Of a stretch of DNA of 64,000 bases, positions 33,033 to 44,660 are shown one piece after another. Both the position numbers and the translations under genes were made by a program. The notes below the pieces were generated by a model, which was not told where the DNA came from, did no database searches, and worked only from the letters and a program-made list of their open reading frames with translations. Every line of letters begins with the position of its first letter. The stretch's first letter is position 1. Location: positions 2,771,717 through 2,835,716 of the forward strand of contig NC_071330.1 in the NCBI RefSeq assembly GCF_010183535.1, read 5' to 3'. The DNA is from Caenorhabditis remanei (taxonomy: Eukaryota; Nematoda; Chromadorea; Rhabditida; Rhabditidae).

Positions 33033-35660
33033 TTAACACGAAAGTCCATAGCAATCATAGGCGAATCCGATTCTCTCCAACTCGCATTGCATCCATCCGA
33101 CGTATCCATTACATTCGGTAGTGAAGAAGTCCTTTATGCATCCGATGAATGACTCGGTGGCTCCGCAGAAATTGTTTGGATTCGCGTTGACGGTCGCGTT
33201 GAATTTGTAGAAACACGCGCGGTATTGGTTTCCATCAGTGGTTTCTCCTTTACGGATACAGTCGATGTTGTTTTGGTAAACTGGAAAAAATATGAAGAAA
33301 ATGCGCTCTATTGAGAATTTGTGGGATGAGAGTTCGATTGTACAGTTTTGTTACTTTTCCTTTAAGCTCCGCCCATTTTTCAAAATCTTCAATTTTTTTT
33401 TCAAAAGATTTGAATTTGAAGCGAAATCATTTTTTCAATGGAGCGGATTTGCTGCACCAAGGTTCCGCCTTGCAGTTTCGTACAAACGCGCTCTATTGAT
33501 AATTTTGAAAATTCGAGTTATTAAGCTCCGCCCACTATTTGCATTTTTGGGGCGCAGTTTTTATCAAAAAAAACCAAAATTTTCAAACATTTTAAGGAAA
33601 AATGACAATTTCAACGGAGCGCATTCACCAAAATGGGCGAAGCCAAAATTACTAAGCTCCGCCCACTTTCTGCAGTTTTGACGCACAACGCCACTGTCTA
33701 GTGAAAACACGCCCCATTGATAATCTGGGTCAAATTTTTCAGAAATCCGAAAGTTTTAACATTTATGTGCGGTTTCTAAAGGCGCGCAGTTTCTATAGCA
33801 AATTTTTATAAAGCGCATTTGCATCGTTAGTAAGCCAACATACTTAAAATAAAACGTGCGACGCCGTTGCAAAAATGGGCGGAGTCTAAATAACAAGTGG
33901 AATACTTTCAAGAAAGTGCGCTCCATTGAACTCAGTGAGAGTTTTGGCGCGAAGTTCGAAAACTAACTTAAAACGGCTATATGATTAGAATCCGTATCGA
34001 AAGTTCACGGCGACGAGTCTAGTAGAGCGCTGTTGCTACTTAGAAATTACATCTTTGAATTCGTGTGTCTAGCTTGGTAGAGGCCGTTCCGAAACCGACA
34101 TCTGGCGGTTGTAGATCATAACTTAGATTAGGAGAAAAGAGAGGAACTTTTGTTTTCAAGGACTTCTCCGTGGCTAACACAAGTGTAATTGGTAGATCAC
34201 TACTTTCAAAAAGTTTGATCTACGGTGGGATTTCAAGGGACTAACTCCTACAGTAACCCTTTTCGCTCGATTTCTCAGTAGAGCGCACTTACCATCGAAT
34301 CCAGTACTGCAGATGAATTCGAGATGTTTCATGAGATGAGTGTATTGCATTACATTCCACCAATCCGTGTTTCCAAGAGAGATCAAATAAAATCGATCGA
34401 TACACGTGTCATAGGTGAAGCCAAGCGTTTGGACGAAGAGTTGACGGGCTCTGCAAATGCGCTCTATTGATAATGGAAGAAAACGCGCTCCACTGATAAA
34501 AGATAGGCTTACCCGCAAACAGCAGCAAGTTGATCGATTCCTTGATCAATCATTGTGATTGTTGCATTGGTGAGAATATTGGCATCACGCCAAGTGGTGG
34601 TTACTGGCAGACCAACTGCAGATGCGAAACCAGCCTGGAAATATAAATTAGGATTTTGTATGAAAAATGTTTGTGGATTATGCAAGGACGCTCCACCGAA
34701 CTTCTCTGGATTCAGTTTTCTCTGCGTCTCTCACATTTCCACACTATTTTTTCTAAGTTTTGGTAGAGCGCGGTTGGAAGCACCGTAAGAACCGTATCTG
34801 TAATCTCGCTCTAATGGTATACACAGGCAAAAACAAATTTTGTCAATAGAGCACATTTGCTCATGCCTTATTCCTACTGCGCCAAAAAACTTCCCATTGC
34901 AATTACGCTCCACCGAACAGTGACTAATTTTATAGTGTGCAACCGCGCCCTACTAGACTTGGCGGCAACTTTGAGTCCAGCAGGGCGCGATTGCTCTAGA
35001 GAGAACTAACCGTGATTTAGGCTCCGCCCACTTTTTGCAAAGTTCCCCGCATGTTAATTTAGTACCGTTTTAAACGCGCTCTGTTGGACATTCCTTTTTT
35101 AAATGAAGTGTGGAATTGTTAGATGTCAATGGAGCGCGTTTTCATTAGTCATTGTAACTGTGCGACAGAATTGCAATAAATGGGCGGAGCTCTGTCATTT
35201 TGAATTCCCAATATTATCAATGAAGCGGGTTTGCCTCGGCTTCAGTGCCTATGCGACATGTTTGCTAAAAGTGGGCGGTGCTTAAAATCGCTTCAGAATC
35301 ATATGCACCTTTAAGGTCCCTCTATCCACCTATTATCCTCGATGTTGCAAGTGCGCTCTACTGATAACAACATAATTCTTGTAGCGTCGATCAAATCTCC
35401 AGCTTACAATTTTAAACCCCCATATAATCCCACTTAGTGGGCGGAGCCTTCTAATTCCCTATAAATAAAAGACGTACCTGAGCAGAAGCAAATGGGACAC
35501 TATTACAAGTTCCCAGTGCCAAATCTTTGGATCCAGTTGAGAAGAAGGTCTTCACTTGCTTCTCATTCAACAAATAATCTCCGAGAGACGGCAATAACGG
35601 GTTGAATAATCCAGCGACCAGAGCAACGGACGATAGTCCAATCACGGTTTTTAGAAGCAT
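33033..35660 (-). CDS. secreted DUF19 / T20D4.11-like protein, 12 cysteines (236 aa)
   Basis: Exons in transcription order are 35660..35478, 34634..34513, 34450..34293 and 33280..33033. The N-terminal MLLKTVIGLSSVALVAG is a signal peptide. The mature part follows the nematode T20D4.11-like pattern: DTCIDRFYLISLGNTDWWNV, MQYTHLMKHLEFICSTGFDG, NNIDCIRKG, YRACFYKFNATVNANP, NFCGATESFIGCIKDF, ECNGYVGWMQCELERIG and DCYGLSC. Twelve Cys in all support an extracellular disulfide-bonded module; function is unknown in the family. N-glycosylation sequons are visible (NAT twice). A CAG acceptor lies 7 nt before the ATG. Intron 2 is 62 bp and consists almost entirely of GCGCTC motif copies. The intron 3 donor itself is part of such a motif (GTAAGTGCGCTCTACTGA). 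Confidence 0.9.
33281..34292. repeat. DUF19 intron 3: dense GCGCTC motif array
   Basis: At least eight copies of the GCGCTC/GAGCGC core in both orientations (near 33302, 33487, 33618, 33810, 33915, 34023 and 34278, and at the donor), interspersed with AAGCTCCGCCCA words. Confidence 0.65.
34680..34800. repeat. GCGCTC-core MITE remnant
   Basis: AAGGACGCTCCACCGAACTT ... TTTTGGTAGAGCGCGGTTGG with the family interior CTCTGCGTCTCTCACATTTC, without clean outer ends. It lies in DUF19 intron 1. Confidence 0.55.
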
Positions 35661-36551
35661 CGTTTTGCTGGAATTATCCTTATTTTTCAAACTAACAAAA
35701 ACTTTAACAAATTTTGTCTGAAAAAGGGGAAACGGGTGACGTGGAAAGGGAGAAAAGAGGTGCGGCAGCGAGTGATAAGACATGCAATTCGACGACGGTC
35801 GGCAGTAAAAAAGCTACGTTGGCATTTATTAGTTCACTTTATTGGGCACAAGATGGTCATGATGCATGTATGCTCTGTTGATGATAGGGCAAGTTTTTGA
35901 GTGAACAAAGAAGAAGAGAATCTGATGTTGAGGTCTTCAGAGAAGGATGAGTGTCAATGTTCTGAATGAGGTTTACGGTAATCTGGGAAAATATTTGTTT
36001 GAAATCTGTATTAGTTCGACGTCTATATAAAAACAGCGCCCCACCGCAAATGAGAGAGTTGCGGTGAGAGACGCAGAGGTTTGTTGGGGTTTTTCGTCAA
36101 TTTTTGCATAACTTAAAATTTGATTGTTTTTATTGAGGAATAATTATAGTTATTCACCCAAATCTTCAAAATCATGGAATGGTCCCATTTTCTGGAAGAT
36201 CTGTAGTTTGTCAAGTATTTTTAGGTGCATTCCTTACTGAAAAGAATCAAACTTTAAATTATGACAAAAAAATGTTCCGCCTAACTGTATTCCAAACTGG
36301 TTCAGTTCTTCCAAATTTAGTAAGTTATCTTGGGGCTGTTCATGATATGGGGTGTGCCGTATAACCTGTAATTGAGGCGCACCCACTTGCAATAGTTTGG
36401 ATCATCCTATCTCGGCTGTCTTTAAAGATTTAAAAAATTTTTAACTGAAAAAATACTCTATGAATATTAAGCTACCAGCCTGTCTGCCCCGCCTTCGGCG
36501 GTTCAGTCGGCTGGCCTCTTCTCATTTACGTGGCAACCCTTTTTCAAATGT

Positions 36552-36656
36552 GTCCGCATGGCCGAGTGGTCTAAAGCGGCGGTCGTGTCCAAAGCACGCT
36601 AGTTCGGTTTTGCCCGCTGGCTTAGTTTCTCTTCTCTTTCCAAAATCGTTGCGGAC
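36552..36656 (+). pseudogene. degenerate tRNA-Leu-like sequence
   Basis: Begins GTCCGCATGGCCGAGTGGTC, a typical class-II tRNA 5' half with D arm. GTCCGCA can pair with TGCGGAC at 36650-36656. An anticodon-like hairpin CGTG-TCCAAAG-CACG would present CAA (Leu), but it lacks U33. No GGTTCRA T-loop is present, and the 3' half is scrambled and too long, so it is not a working tRNA. Confidence 0.5.
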
Positions 36657-37219
36657 AGCGCCTCAGACAGACAGACAACGCCCAATTGTCTTTTATATAT
36701 AAGAATGATATTTTGTCAGTTAACAGCTTTTAGATATTTACTCTGTGAACCAAGATATACCGCTGCGAACAGACACCTCTAGGTGCTGCTCTATGAATGG
36801 TTTTACGGTATCTCCAAAAAATACTGAATAAAAATTCGACAACTGTATGAACGACATTCAAAGTTTTATAGAATTCAATAACACAAACACAGAATCATTC
36901 GAAAAATTGAAAAAGAAGAGTTTGCAGAGAAGTGAAAAATCATTATTTGGAAATTCTTTTTAGACAACCAAAATTTCCAAAACCTAACACCCTTACCAAG
37001 TGGAAACTCTCTGGTTCCTTCAAGTCTGAAATTCCGTTTACAGTATACCAAATTGATGTAATGGATGTAGTTCGATGCGATGAACGGTTTATATTTTCCA
37101 GATGAGTACCTATTTTTCTGTGTTAAATAACATAATCACTAGTTCACTTCCAGTTCGTGTTATTTTGCTTTCAAGATTTTTTCTTGAGTTGGAAGCTTCG
37201 ATTGCTACTCAGCACTCAC

Positions 37220-37710
37220 TCCTCGTGACTTAATTCTTGTGTCTAGATTGGTCAAGGTCATCTCGTGACCGACATCTGGCATTCACAGATCATCATAACT
37301 TAGATTGGGAGAAAAGAGAAAGACTTTTGTTTTCAAGGACTTTCGTAGCTAACACAAGTGTAATTAGTTTTCTGTTGATCACTTTCAATAAAATTTGATC
37401 TACAAAGGATTTCAAAGGATTGGCGGAAGCTTTCAAGGGACTTTACTCATAAGCGTACCGTTGTGTGCATTACGTCTACCGTAACCATGCTTGTCATTAG
37501 AGCGTACATACATACCATATCCAGCGATGAATTCGAGATGTTTCATGAGATGTGTGTATTGCATCACGTTCCACCAATCCGTGGTGATGGTAACGGTTTC
37601 TGCTGAGAAAATGCGCTCGAATAAGAGTTATCAATAGAGCGCACTTGATATACTCACGCTACGGGGTGATACACGTGTCATAGGTGAAGTCGAGTGTCTT
37701 TCAGGACACG
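37220..37710 (-). pseudogene. decayed copy of DUF19 exon 3 and flanking intron
   Basis: 37220-37500 is a diverged copy of 34070-34280 (shared GACCGACATCTGGC, CTTTTGTTTTCAAGGACTT, CTAACACAAGTGTAATT). On the minus strand, 37520-37590 encodes DWWNVMQYTHLMKHLEFIA, and 37670-37700 encodes the DFTYDTCI piece. The order is interrupted by foreign sequence and no exon set remains. Confidence 0.75.
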
Positions 37711-38463
37711 GGAATGCTAAGTTAAGATCTTACTGGATTGAGCAGAGACGCGTCGCGTGCTACCTGACCCTGTGCCAACCTGCTACAGTAACCCTTCAGG
37801 TTGCATTTCTCAGTAGAGCGCACAGACTCGGGATCTGAAAGAGGCGCTGCGGTTGCGTCGCGTGCGTCTCTGATTTTTTTGTCACACGGTGCCGTCCTTT
37901 TACAGTAACCCTATCTATTCTCTTTTTTCAATAGAGCGCACTAGATTTCATTGACATAATTCTACCAATATATATGAATCTTTATTAAAGAAAACAGTTG
38001 TTTGTATATAAGTACATGAGATTTGTATCAGGGATAAATGAGTGAATTGATAATTGCAAAGTGAGCACAGTATATCACAAAAAAAGAAGAAGAAGAATGA
38101 AATAAATTATGCGTAGAATTTTTTGTTGTTCAGTTGGGAGCCCTTTTTCAAGTTTCAAAATAGAAATTTTTGGGGTGTTGACCCCCCAAATATTTCATTT
38201 TGAAACAGAGAAAAAAGTGTTTGTTTCACATGAAAGAGGTTTTCGAAAAGATAGTGTCGATGCATAAACAAATAGTAAAAAGATAATAAAAAAGGAGTCG
38301 AGAAAGAGGAAAAGGTGTGAATTTGATGGCTTAATGATAAGGAGACTCTTTGAGAGTGAAAGAAGAGAAACATTTGAAAATGACCTAATAGTGTTATGAT
38401 GCAAGTGTGCTCGAATGCAATTGCAATGGAGCGCACTTGCGTCATTCGAACAAACTAGTAAAC

Positions 38464-41400
38464 TTAAACAGAAGACTGAACAAAGTTCGCTCCAGGAGAC
38501 TGACGCTGAATACTGTACTCCACTGGTTGTTGTTGAACGTATCCAGTTGGTCCCTGAGTGTAGATCACGTCTGGAGCGTACTGTGGAATCGCCTGGCTCT
38601 GAACGTATTGTTGGGTGGTGGGCGTGGCCAGTGGGACGTTCGAGTATTGTTGGGGAGCGACGTTGTATGGAGTCACCGAGGGAACTGGCGTGTAGGAGGT
38701 CGCGTTGACTGGGGTACGGATTTGGGCGTTGTAGCTGAAAGGAGAAAAGTTGTTTTGTAGGAGAATGTGTACACATCACTCGCTTAAAACTCAACGGGAT
38801 GAGCTGAAAAATAGACCGAAATGTAGATTTCGGCGAGTCCTATAACTGTGACCTTATACGGGAGGGATGAATATTTGTTAATGAGCCTCGGGCCGGGCCA
38901 GAATGATTTTTTCGATCATTTTTGCGTTTGTCCTGGCTCGACGTACATTAACGACTAGCCATCCGGTCCCTACTAGGTCACAGACATAGAACTCCCGGAG
39001 ATCTACATTTTGGTATATTTTTCAGCTCATAAAACTCTATTTGGAGCGAGTTAGGCGTCGGGCCATGTCGGCCAGTTTTGTCCATTTTTTTTTGAAGAAC
39101 AGCAAGTATCGATATTTAAGAAATTTTCGAAATACAAAACTTACTCAAAGTTCTGAGTTGGTGCTGGATTGTAGGCGAAGTCAGAAGCTGGTTGCTCTCT
39201 GAAAAATGGATAATTGGGATTCGGTTTATAGGGGAAATTCAGGAAATGAGGATTGCGTAGAGGTTTTTTTTTACAAAATATGGTTCTCAAAAATGAATTT
39301 CTATCGAACATTTTCTGCATACATGACCGCTCAAAAGGTGATCAACTTTGCCTGTTTTCAGTGGAAAATGACCAACTTTGACAGTGTATTTCGGTGTCAC
39401 CTGATTGTCCGACAAGCTCATATTTTTATAGGTTGGACAGAACAAAAACAGCATATCATTTTTGTGATTGACCATTTCTTTGTATGGACACCATCTTGAA
39501 ACTAACTTTTTTGTAGGTTCAAAGTAATTTATTCCTGAAATCGACTGTTTCAGTGCATACCAGCTCAATTTGGGAGCATTTTACTTTGGCAACCTGTAAC
39601 TTTCAATATAGTGTCTCTTTGAGAAATAGTCAATTACAAAAAAATAATGTTATTTTCGCTCTGTTTAGCCCATATGTTTATCGGTCAATCAGATGACACC
39701 GAAATACAATGTCAAAGTTGACAGTTGAAAAGTTGAAAACCTTTTGAGCGGTACTGTACATGCGTTCATTTTATTCAGGCTTGCTAACCGGGCCGAAACG
39801 GGCCGACACGGGCCGGCTCGTAACTCGCTTCAAACTCAATATTATGAGCAGAAAGTTATACCAAAATTTAGCATTCGGCAAGTTCTTTGTCGGTGGCCTA
39901 CTACGGGACGGATGGCTATTTGTTAATGTGCCGCGGGTCGGGCTAGTAAGGCTTTTTGGGCCATTTTCGCGTTTTTAGCACTTTACCCTGGCTTGAGGTA
40001 CATTCACGACTAGCCATCCGGCCCCCACTGGGTTACTGTTATAGAACTCGCTGAGATCTACATTTTCGTATATTTTTCAGTAAGGCTTTTTTGGCCATTT
40101 TCGAGTTTTTAGCACTTTTTCCCGGCCTGCGACGTATTAACAAAATGCCATCCTGTCCGTAGTAGGTCAGTGACATAGAACTCGTCGATTTCTACATTTT
40201 GGTATATTTTTCAGCTCATAATATTGAGCTTGAAGCGAGTTACGCGCCGGCCCGGTTTGCAAGTATGATTTTATTACTAGTCTACAAAAGATTGTCTCTC
40301 TTTTGGAGATACTACACTGCTCGACATAAGTATACAGCCACTTCGTTTTTCAAATTTTTTTCATAAATGAGAAAGTCTTCCATGGAATCTCAAATGCGGA
40401 AAAATACTGCTCTGGAGGCATAAAATTATGCGATAGAACAAATTAGATCCCTCTCTATACTTTTCGAAAAAAATTGATTTTTTGTGAAAAACAGCTTTTT
40501 TCGACGCGACATAAGTATACAGCCAGTACCTGAAAAATGGCGTAGAAGTTCAAAGCTGTTTCAAATTACCAATAATCATATTTACAGTCCAATAGTGACT
40601 GTTTTGATGCACTTTTTGACACTTCAAGTTAAGAAATTAAAAAAATTTTGAGCACAACATGGAGAAAAATGCAAAAAAGCTTGTAACGCATTTATGAATC
40701 TATTATCACAATGATATTTTTTGTTAGCAATAAGAAAGCTACAGGATTTATCTGGAATTATGTTTTGAGCCTGTTATAAGAACTTCTATCACTCAATGAA
40801 ATAGGGATTTGTGTCCTTTTATTGCTAATTCTTTGTTTTTCATGTATGTTTTCTCACTTTCGTTAAAAAATAACAATCGGAGGTGAGATCCCGGTTGGTC
40901 CAGTATAATTTTACAATTTTAGGGTTCTTCATGAACATTTATTACACATCTTATCGGGATAAAACTTGCTTACTTGAGACCAGGGATGACATTTTTGTTA
41001 AGAAAGTTGGGATGTAAATTTGAAAACGGAGTCACTGGGTTAAACAACCGAATAACAAAATTTTTATGGGTCTTTAGGTTTAAAGCACCTACTACGCCAT
41101 AGCTTTCTTGAATTACAGTAATGTTTTAACCTTTCAAGACTCTTTTTTTGCTCATACTTATCTTGTCGTTTATCTGTATTTGTTGGCAGCTAGTTTCTTT
41201 CACTGACGCTTCTCCAGACATCAAGTAAGCAAGTTTTATCCCGATAAGATGTGTAATAAATGTTCATGAAGAACCCTAAAATTGTAAAATTATACTGGAC
41301 CAACCGGGATCTCACCTCCGATTGTTATTTTTTAACGAAAGTGAGAAAACATACATGAAAAACAAAGAATTAGCAATAAAAGGACACAAATCCCTATTTC

Positions 41401-44400
41401 ATTGAGTGATAGAAGTTCTTATAACAGGCTCAAAACATAATTCCAGATAAATCCTGTAGCTTTCTTATTGCTAACAAAAAATATCATTGTGATAATAGAT
41501 TCATAAATGCGTTACAAGCTTTTTTGCATTTTTCTCCATGTTGTGCTCAAAATTTTTTTAATTTCTTAACTTGAAGTGTCAAAAAGTGCATCAAAACAGT
41601 CACTATTGGACTGTAAATATGATTATTGGTAATTTGAAACAGCTTTGAACTTCTACGCCATTTTTCAGGTACTGGCTGTATACTTATGTCGCGTCGAAAA
41701 AAGCTGTTTTTCACAAAAAATCAATTTTTTTCGAAAAGTATAGAGAGGGATCTAATTTGTTCTATCGCATAATTTTATGCCTCCAGAGCAGTATTTTTCC
41801 GCATTTGAGATTCCATGGAAGACTTTCTCATTTATGAAAAAAATTTGAAAAATGAAGTGGCTGTATACTTATGTCGAGCAGTGTATACAATCTGATAACA
41901 TACAGTACACGAAGACATCTGTATGACCCTATTTCCAAAATAAAAAGTCTCACTGATCCCCAAAATCTTACCTGTATTGCTGTTGTGGTTGTGCCCATTG
42001 CGCAGAATTCCTTCCAGAGTGTAGCCGCTGTTTGTCATCTCCTCTCATCTGGAATTTCAATTTTCTTATTACCCAAGTCTATGGAATCTTTCGATCTTTA
42101 GAAGGCCATCCATCCCTCCCTCCCCACCAAGTTTCCATTTCCCAAAAGTTCTGCACCTCCGATTGAATGTCCACATGAGCTTGACCTTCTCCCCCCTCTC
42201 TAAAGTCTGGCTTATTTGTCAAATGCTTCTGTTTCTTTCTCTCGCTCTCTGCGTCTCTCACTATCCCTTACTCTCTCCAATTTCTGTTCCGTTCACATGC
42301 AAATACAAACATTACATGTACAATATGGATGATTCCTTCTTCTTCTTCTTTTCCCCGTAGTCGCAACCCAAAAGCACATATGAAATTCTTTGCGAGCCGC
42401 CCATCTTTTTCTACCGCACGGAAAGGAAGGAGACTTAGAGAATACACAAACAGACTGACTGAGGAAAGGGAAAGAAAAATAAGAAGAAGAAGACAAAAAT
42501 CGTATAGTTTCTGGGCATGAATGAAACAAAGTATTATCTCAGAAATTACAGATTTTCAGTTTTCCGACAGGGCCTCAAGACTTTGCTACAACCTTGTTCT
42601 ACCGAAACTCAGAGAAAATAGTGTAGGAGATTGAGATCCGCAGGGAAAACGGGATTTCGGTAGGGCGCGGTTGTGAAAACTGTGCAGCTTCTGTATCCCT
42701 TAGATCTTCAAAGATACCGCTGATTGAAAATTGGGCCAAAAACATATCGGAGATGATGGGAACGAAATTTTCAGACTTTCGAATTCAAGACTCTTTTTTT
42801 GTTTAAATGATATAAATGACGTTTTTCTGAAATTCCGATTTCTGAGGGTCTTATGGAATGTATTTGATTGGGTAATTTGAACTCCCGAAAAACGCGCCAA
42901 AGGCACCCCAGTCACCTGGAAAACATCTAATATCTCAGAGAACCCATAAATTCAACCAACTCTTATGAGCCCTTTTTCTCCATGCTTATTTTTCAAATTC
43001 GCTGAGCAGCGACTCCCGCTAAGTCTACGATGATACGCAGCTCTTCAAAAACATTGTTTTACACCAAATGAGCCCGTGTACAACCACAAAATCTTATTTT
43101 AATAATTTTTTTTTTAACTCACTCCTTTAACGACAACCATATAAATCGCAACGACAACTGCAGCCAACAGAACGACACCTCCAATTACAATGGCGAAGAC
43201 CACAGCGATCTGAAATTATATGATTTTAGAGATTATAAGGAAGTTTTCAGCTTGAAAAACAATTTAGAACATTCTAGAGTTTTTAGACCATCGAGAAAGT
43301 TCCCAGTAATAAGCTCCGCCCCTTCCCTCTAAAAACCGTAACCTGTGGTCCATTTCCAGCGAATGGCTCATCAAATGTGTATGCCGGGCGATAAGTCATT
43401 AGGTAATATGAAAGACTCATGATGAAAGTCCAGGAGGGAGTGAGGGAGGGTTCCAATATTTGGACACCTTGAGTAAGAGTCCCCCCAAGAATTTCGGATA
43501 GGGTTACCCCCAGTCATGGGGGGGGGGACGTGAGAATATGCTCAAGTCCGAACAAGGTAAGCTATTATTATAAATTGCTCGAAAAACGGATGTCTACCCC
43601 TAACTTGTGACCTCTTTTCCCGCTCGTCTAGGTAGTTGACAGGCAGAAAACTTCTGGGAAACATCACTGATAGAGAGAGAATGATAAAAATACTTAGAAG
43701 AGGCCAAAAGTCAAAGTTCATTGGGGTCTTACATGAAATGCTTATGATATAGTCGTGATGTATTGATTATAGTTTGAATTTGACCTACTTGTTAGTTTCA
43801 CTTATTGTGTTTGCTAGGTATTTAGTTCAAAGTTCTGACCGTGTCAGATTTGCTTGATCTTTTAAGTTTGTGGGCGGAGTCTTCCTATTTAGAAATCCGA
43901 GATTTCAAAACTTAGGTACTTTTTCAAGCTGCATAATGTGGTCAAATATTTTTTTAAAAATTCACTGGGTTTCCAACGACATCAGCTAAATCGTCTTTCG
44001 TGACGAGGTTTCAGAAAAGTTCTTAATTGTGTTTGCAAAAATTGCATTTGTGTTGCAAAAATTGCATTTTATGCATTCGATAATTATAATAAGTTAAAAT
44101 TAGGTTAATTGAATTTGATTTATTGGAAATGAACAAGTAGAGTTTTACATCATAAAATATGATACTTGAACAAATTTATATAAAGACAGCTACAGTTGGA
44201 ACTAGAGGAAACTATCAAACTAAAAATTCAAAAAAGGATTTGCTACTTTAGACAATTTTCAGATTATTGTACAAAATCTTGTTAACACCTTGCTTATGTC
44301 AAAGTATTTGAAGAATAAGCCCATTTAGAAAAGTATGGGTGGGCTTGATGGGAGTAAGGAGAACGGACTTGGCAAGGTGTTTCAATGAACATGGACTGTC

Positions 44401-44660
44401 TGTCTGTGTGTCGGTTTGTCTGAATGTCCTCGTTATCCCGGTCTAAAGTAAAAATGGGATAGAAGATTGTAAGGTTTGCTCTCTTATAGTTTCAGAGTTT
44501 TCTAATCATTTCGATGCTCACAGATCAATTTAAGATAAGTTGTTTTTCATAACGAAATTTTTTAATGACTGGTTTTCCTGAAGCTTAAAACATCTCGATC
44601 CTCCTTATATCTAATCGAAAATCATACCTGATAGTTATACTGATTGTGATTGTACGACAT
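38464..44660 (-). CDS. small single-pass membrane protein with Pro/Gln/Tyr-rich tail, two alternative first exons
   Basis: Common exons in transcription order are 43209..43123, 42048..41972, 39198..39145 and 38734..38464. Two first exons are possible, both ending in phase 0 at CAG. The distal one is 44660..44628 (MSYNHNQYNYQ, 173 aa in total). The proximal one is 43420..43343 (MSLSYYLMTYRPAY and on, 188 aa in total). The exon at 43209 is essentially one transmembrane helix, AVVFAIVIGGVVLLAAVVVA followed by IYMVVVKG. The remainder is hydrophilic and low-complexity: QWAQPQQQY, then repeated Tyr-Gln-Pro words (PQQYSNVPLATPTTQQYVQ, YVQQQPVEYSIQ) ending NFVQSSV. No known domain is visible. The intron 39199..41971 is packed with three transposon-like elements. 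Function unknown. Confidence 0.8.
38800..39085. repeat. hAT-like element fragment
   Basis: Shares CGACTAGCCATCCGG, AGATCTACATTTTGGTATAT and GGGCCGGGCCAG blocks with the complete element at 39776-40267, but lacks recognisable ends. It lies in an intron of the 38464-44660 gene. Confidence 0.6.
39322..39756. mobile_element. 435-bp TA-flanked foldback
   Basis: The left arm CATGACCGCTCAAAAGGTGA pairs with the right arm complement CAGTACCGCTCAAAAGGTTT. TA flanks are at 39320-39321 and 39757-39758. It is related to the copies at 58097 and 61700. Confidence 0.8.
39776..40267. mobile_element. hAT-like element, perfect 8-bp duplication
   Basis: Left end CAGGCTTGCTAACCGGGCC, right end (inverted) CATACTTGCAAACCGGGCC. 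ATTTTATT lies on both sides (39768-39775, 40268-40275). The interior is a partial inverted repeat and contains no transposase. Confidence 0.85.
40315..41883. mobile_element. 1.57-kb TA-flanked foldback element
   Basis: Ends CACTGCTCGACATAAGTATA and its exact complement, with TA at 40313-40314 and 41884-41885. The arms are about 660 bp and appear essentially identical by eye around a centre at 40985-41225. CACTG ends with TA fit Tc1/mariner. The right end lies 88 bp from the exon at 41972. Confidence 0.87.
42566..42690. mobile_element. GCGCTC-core MITE, diverged
   Basis: Contains GCTACAACCTTGTTCTACCG and the inverted TTCGGTAGGGCGCGGTTGTG with the family interior. The outer ends are decayed. 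Confidence 0.6.
44335..44420. repeat. dispersed repeat with copies at 45835-45905 (inverted) and 46480-46540
   Basis: The common core is GGTGTTTCAATGAACATGGAC, preceded by GGGCTTGATGGGA in two copies. The 45835 copy is on the opposite strand. Two copies adjoin TGTCTGTC/CCGTCGGTTTGTCTG tracts. Confidence 0.6.

Noticed and set aside
36552..36656. Functional tRNA-Leu(CAA)
   Set aside because: No T-loop consensus, C instead of U at position 33 and an oversized 3' half.
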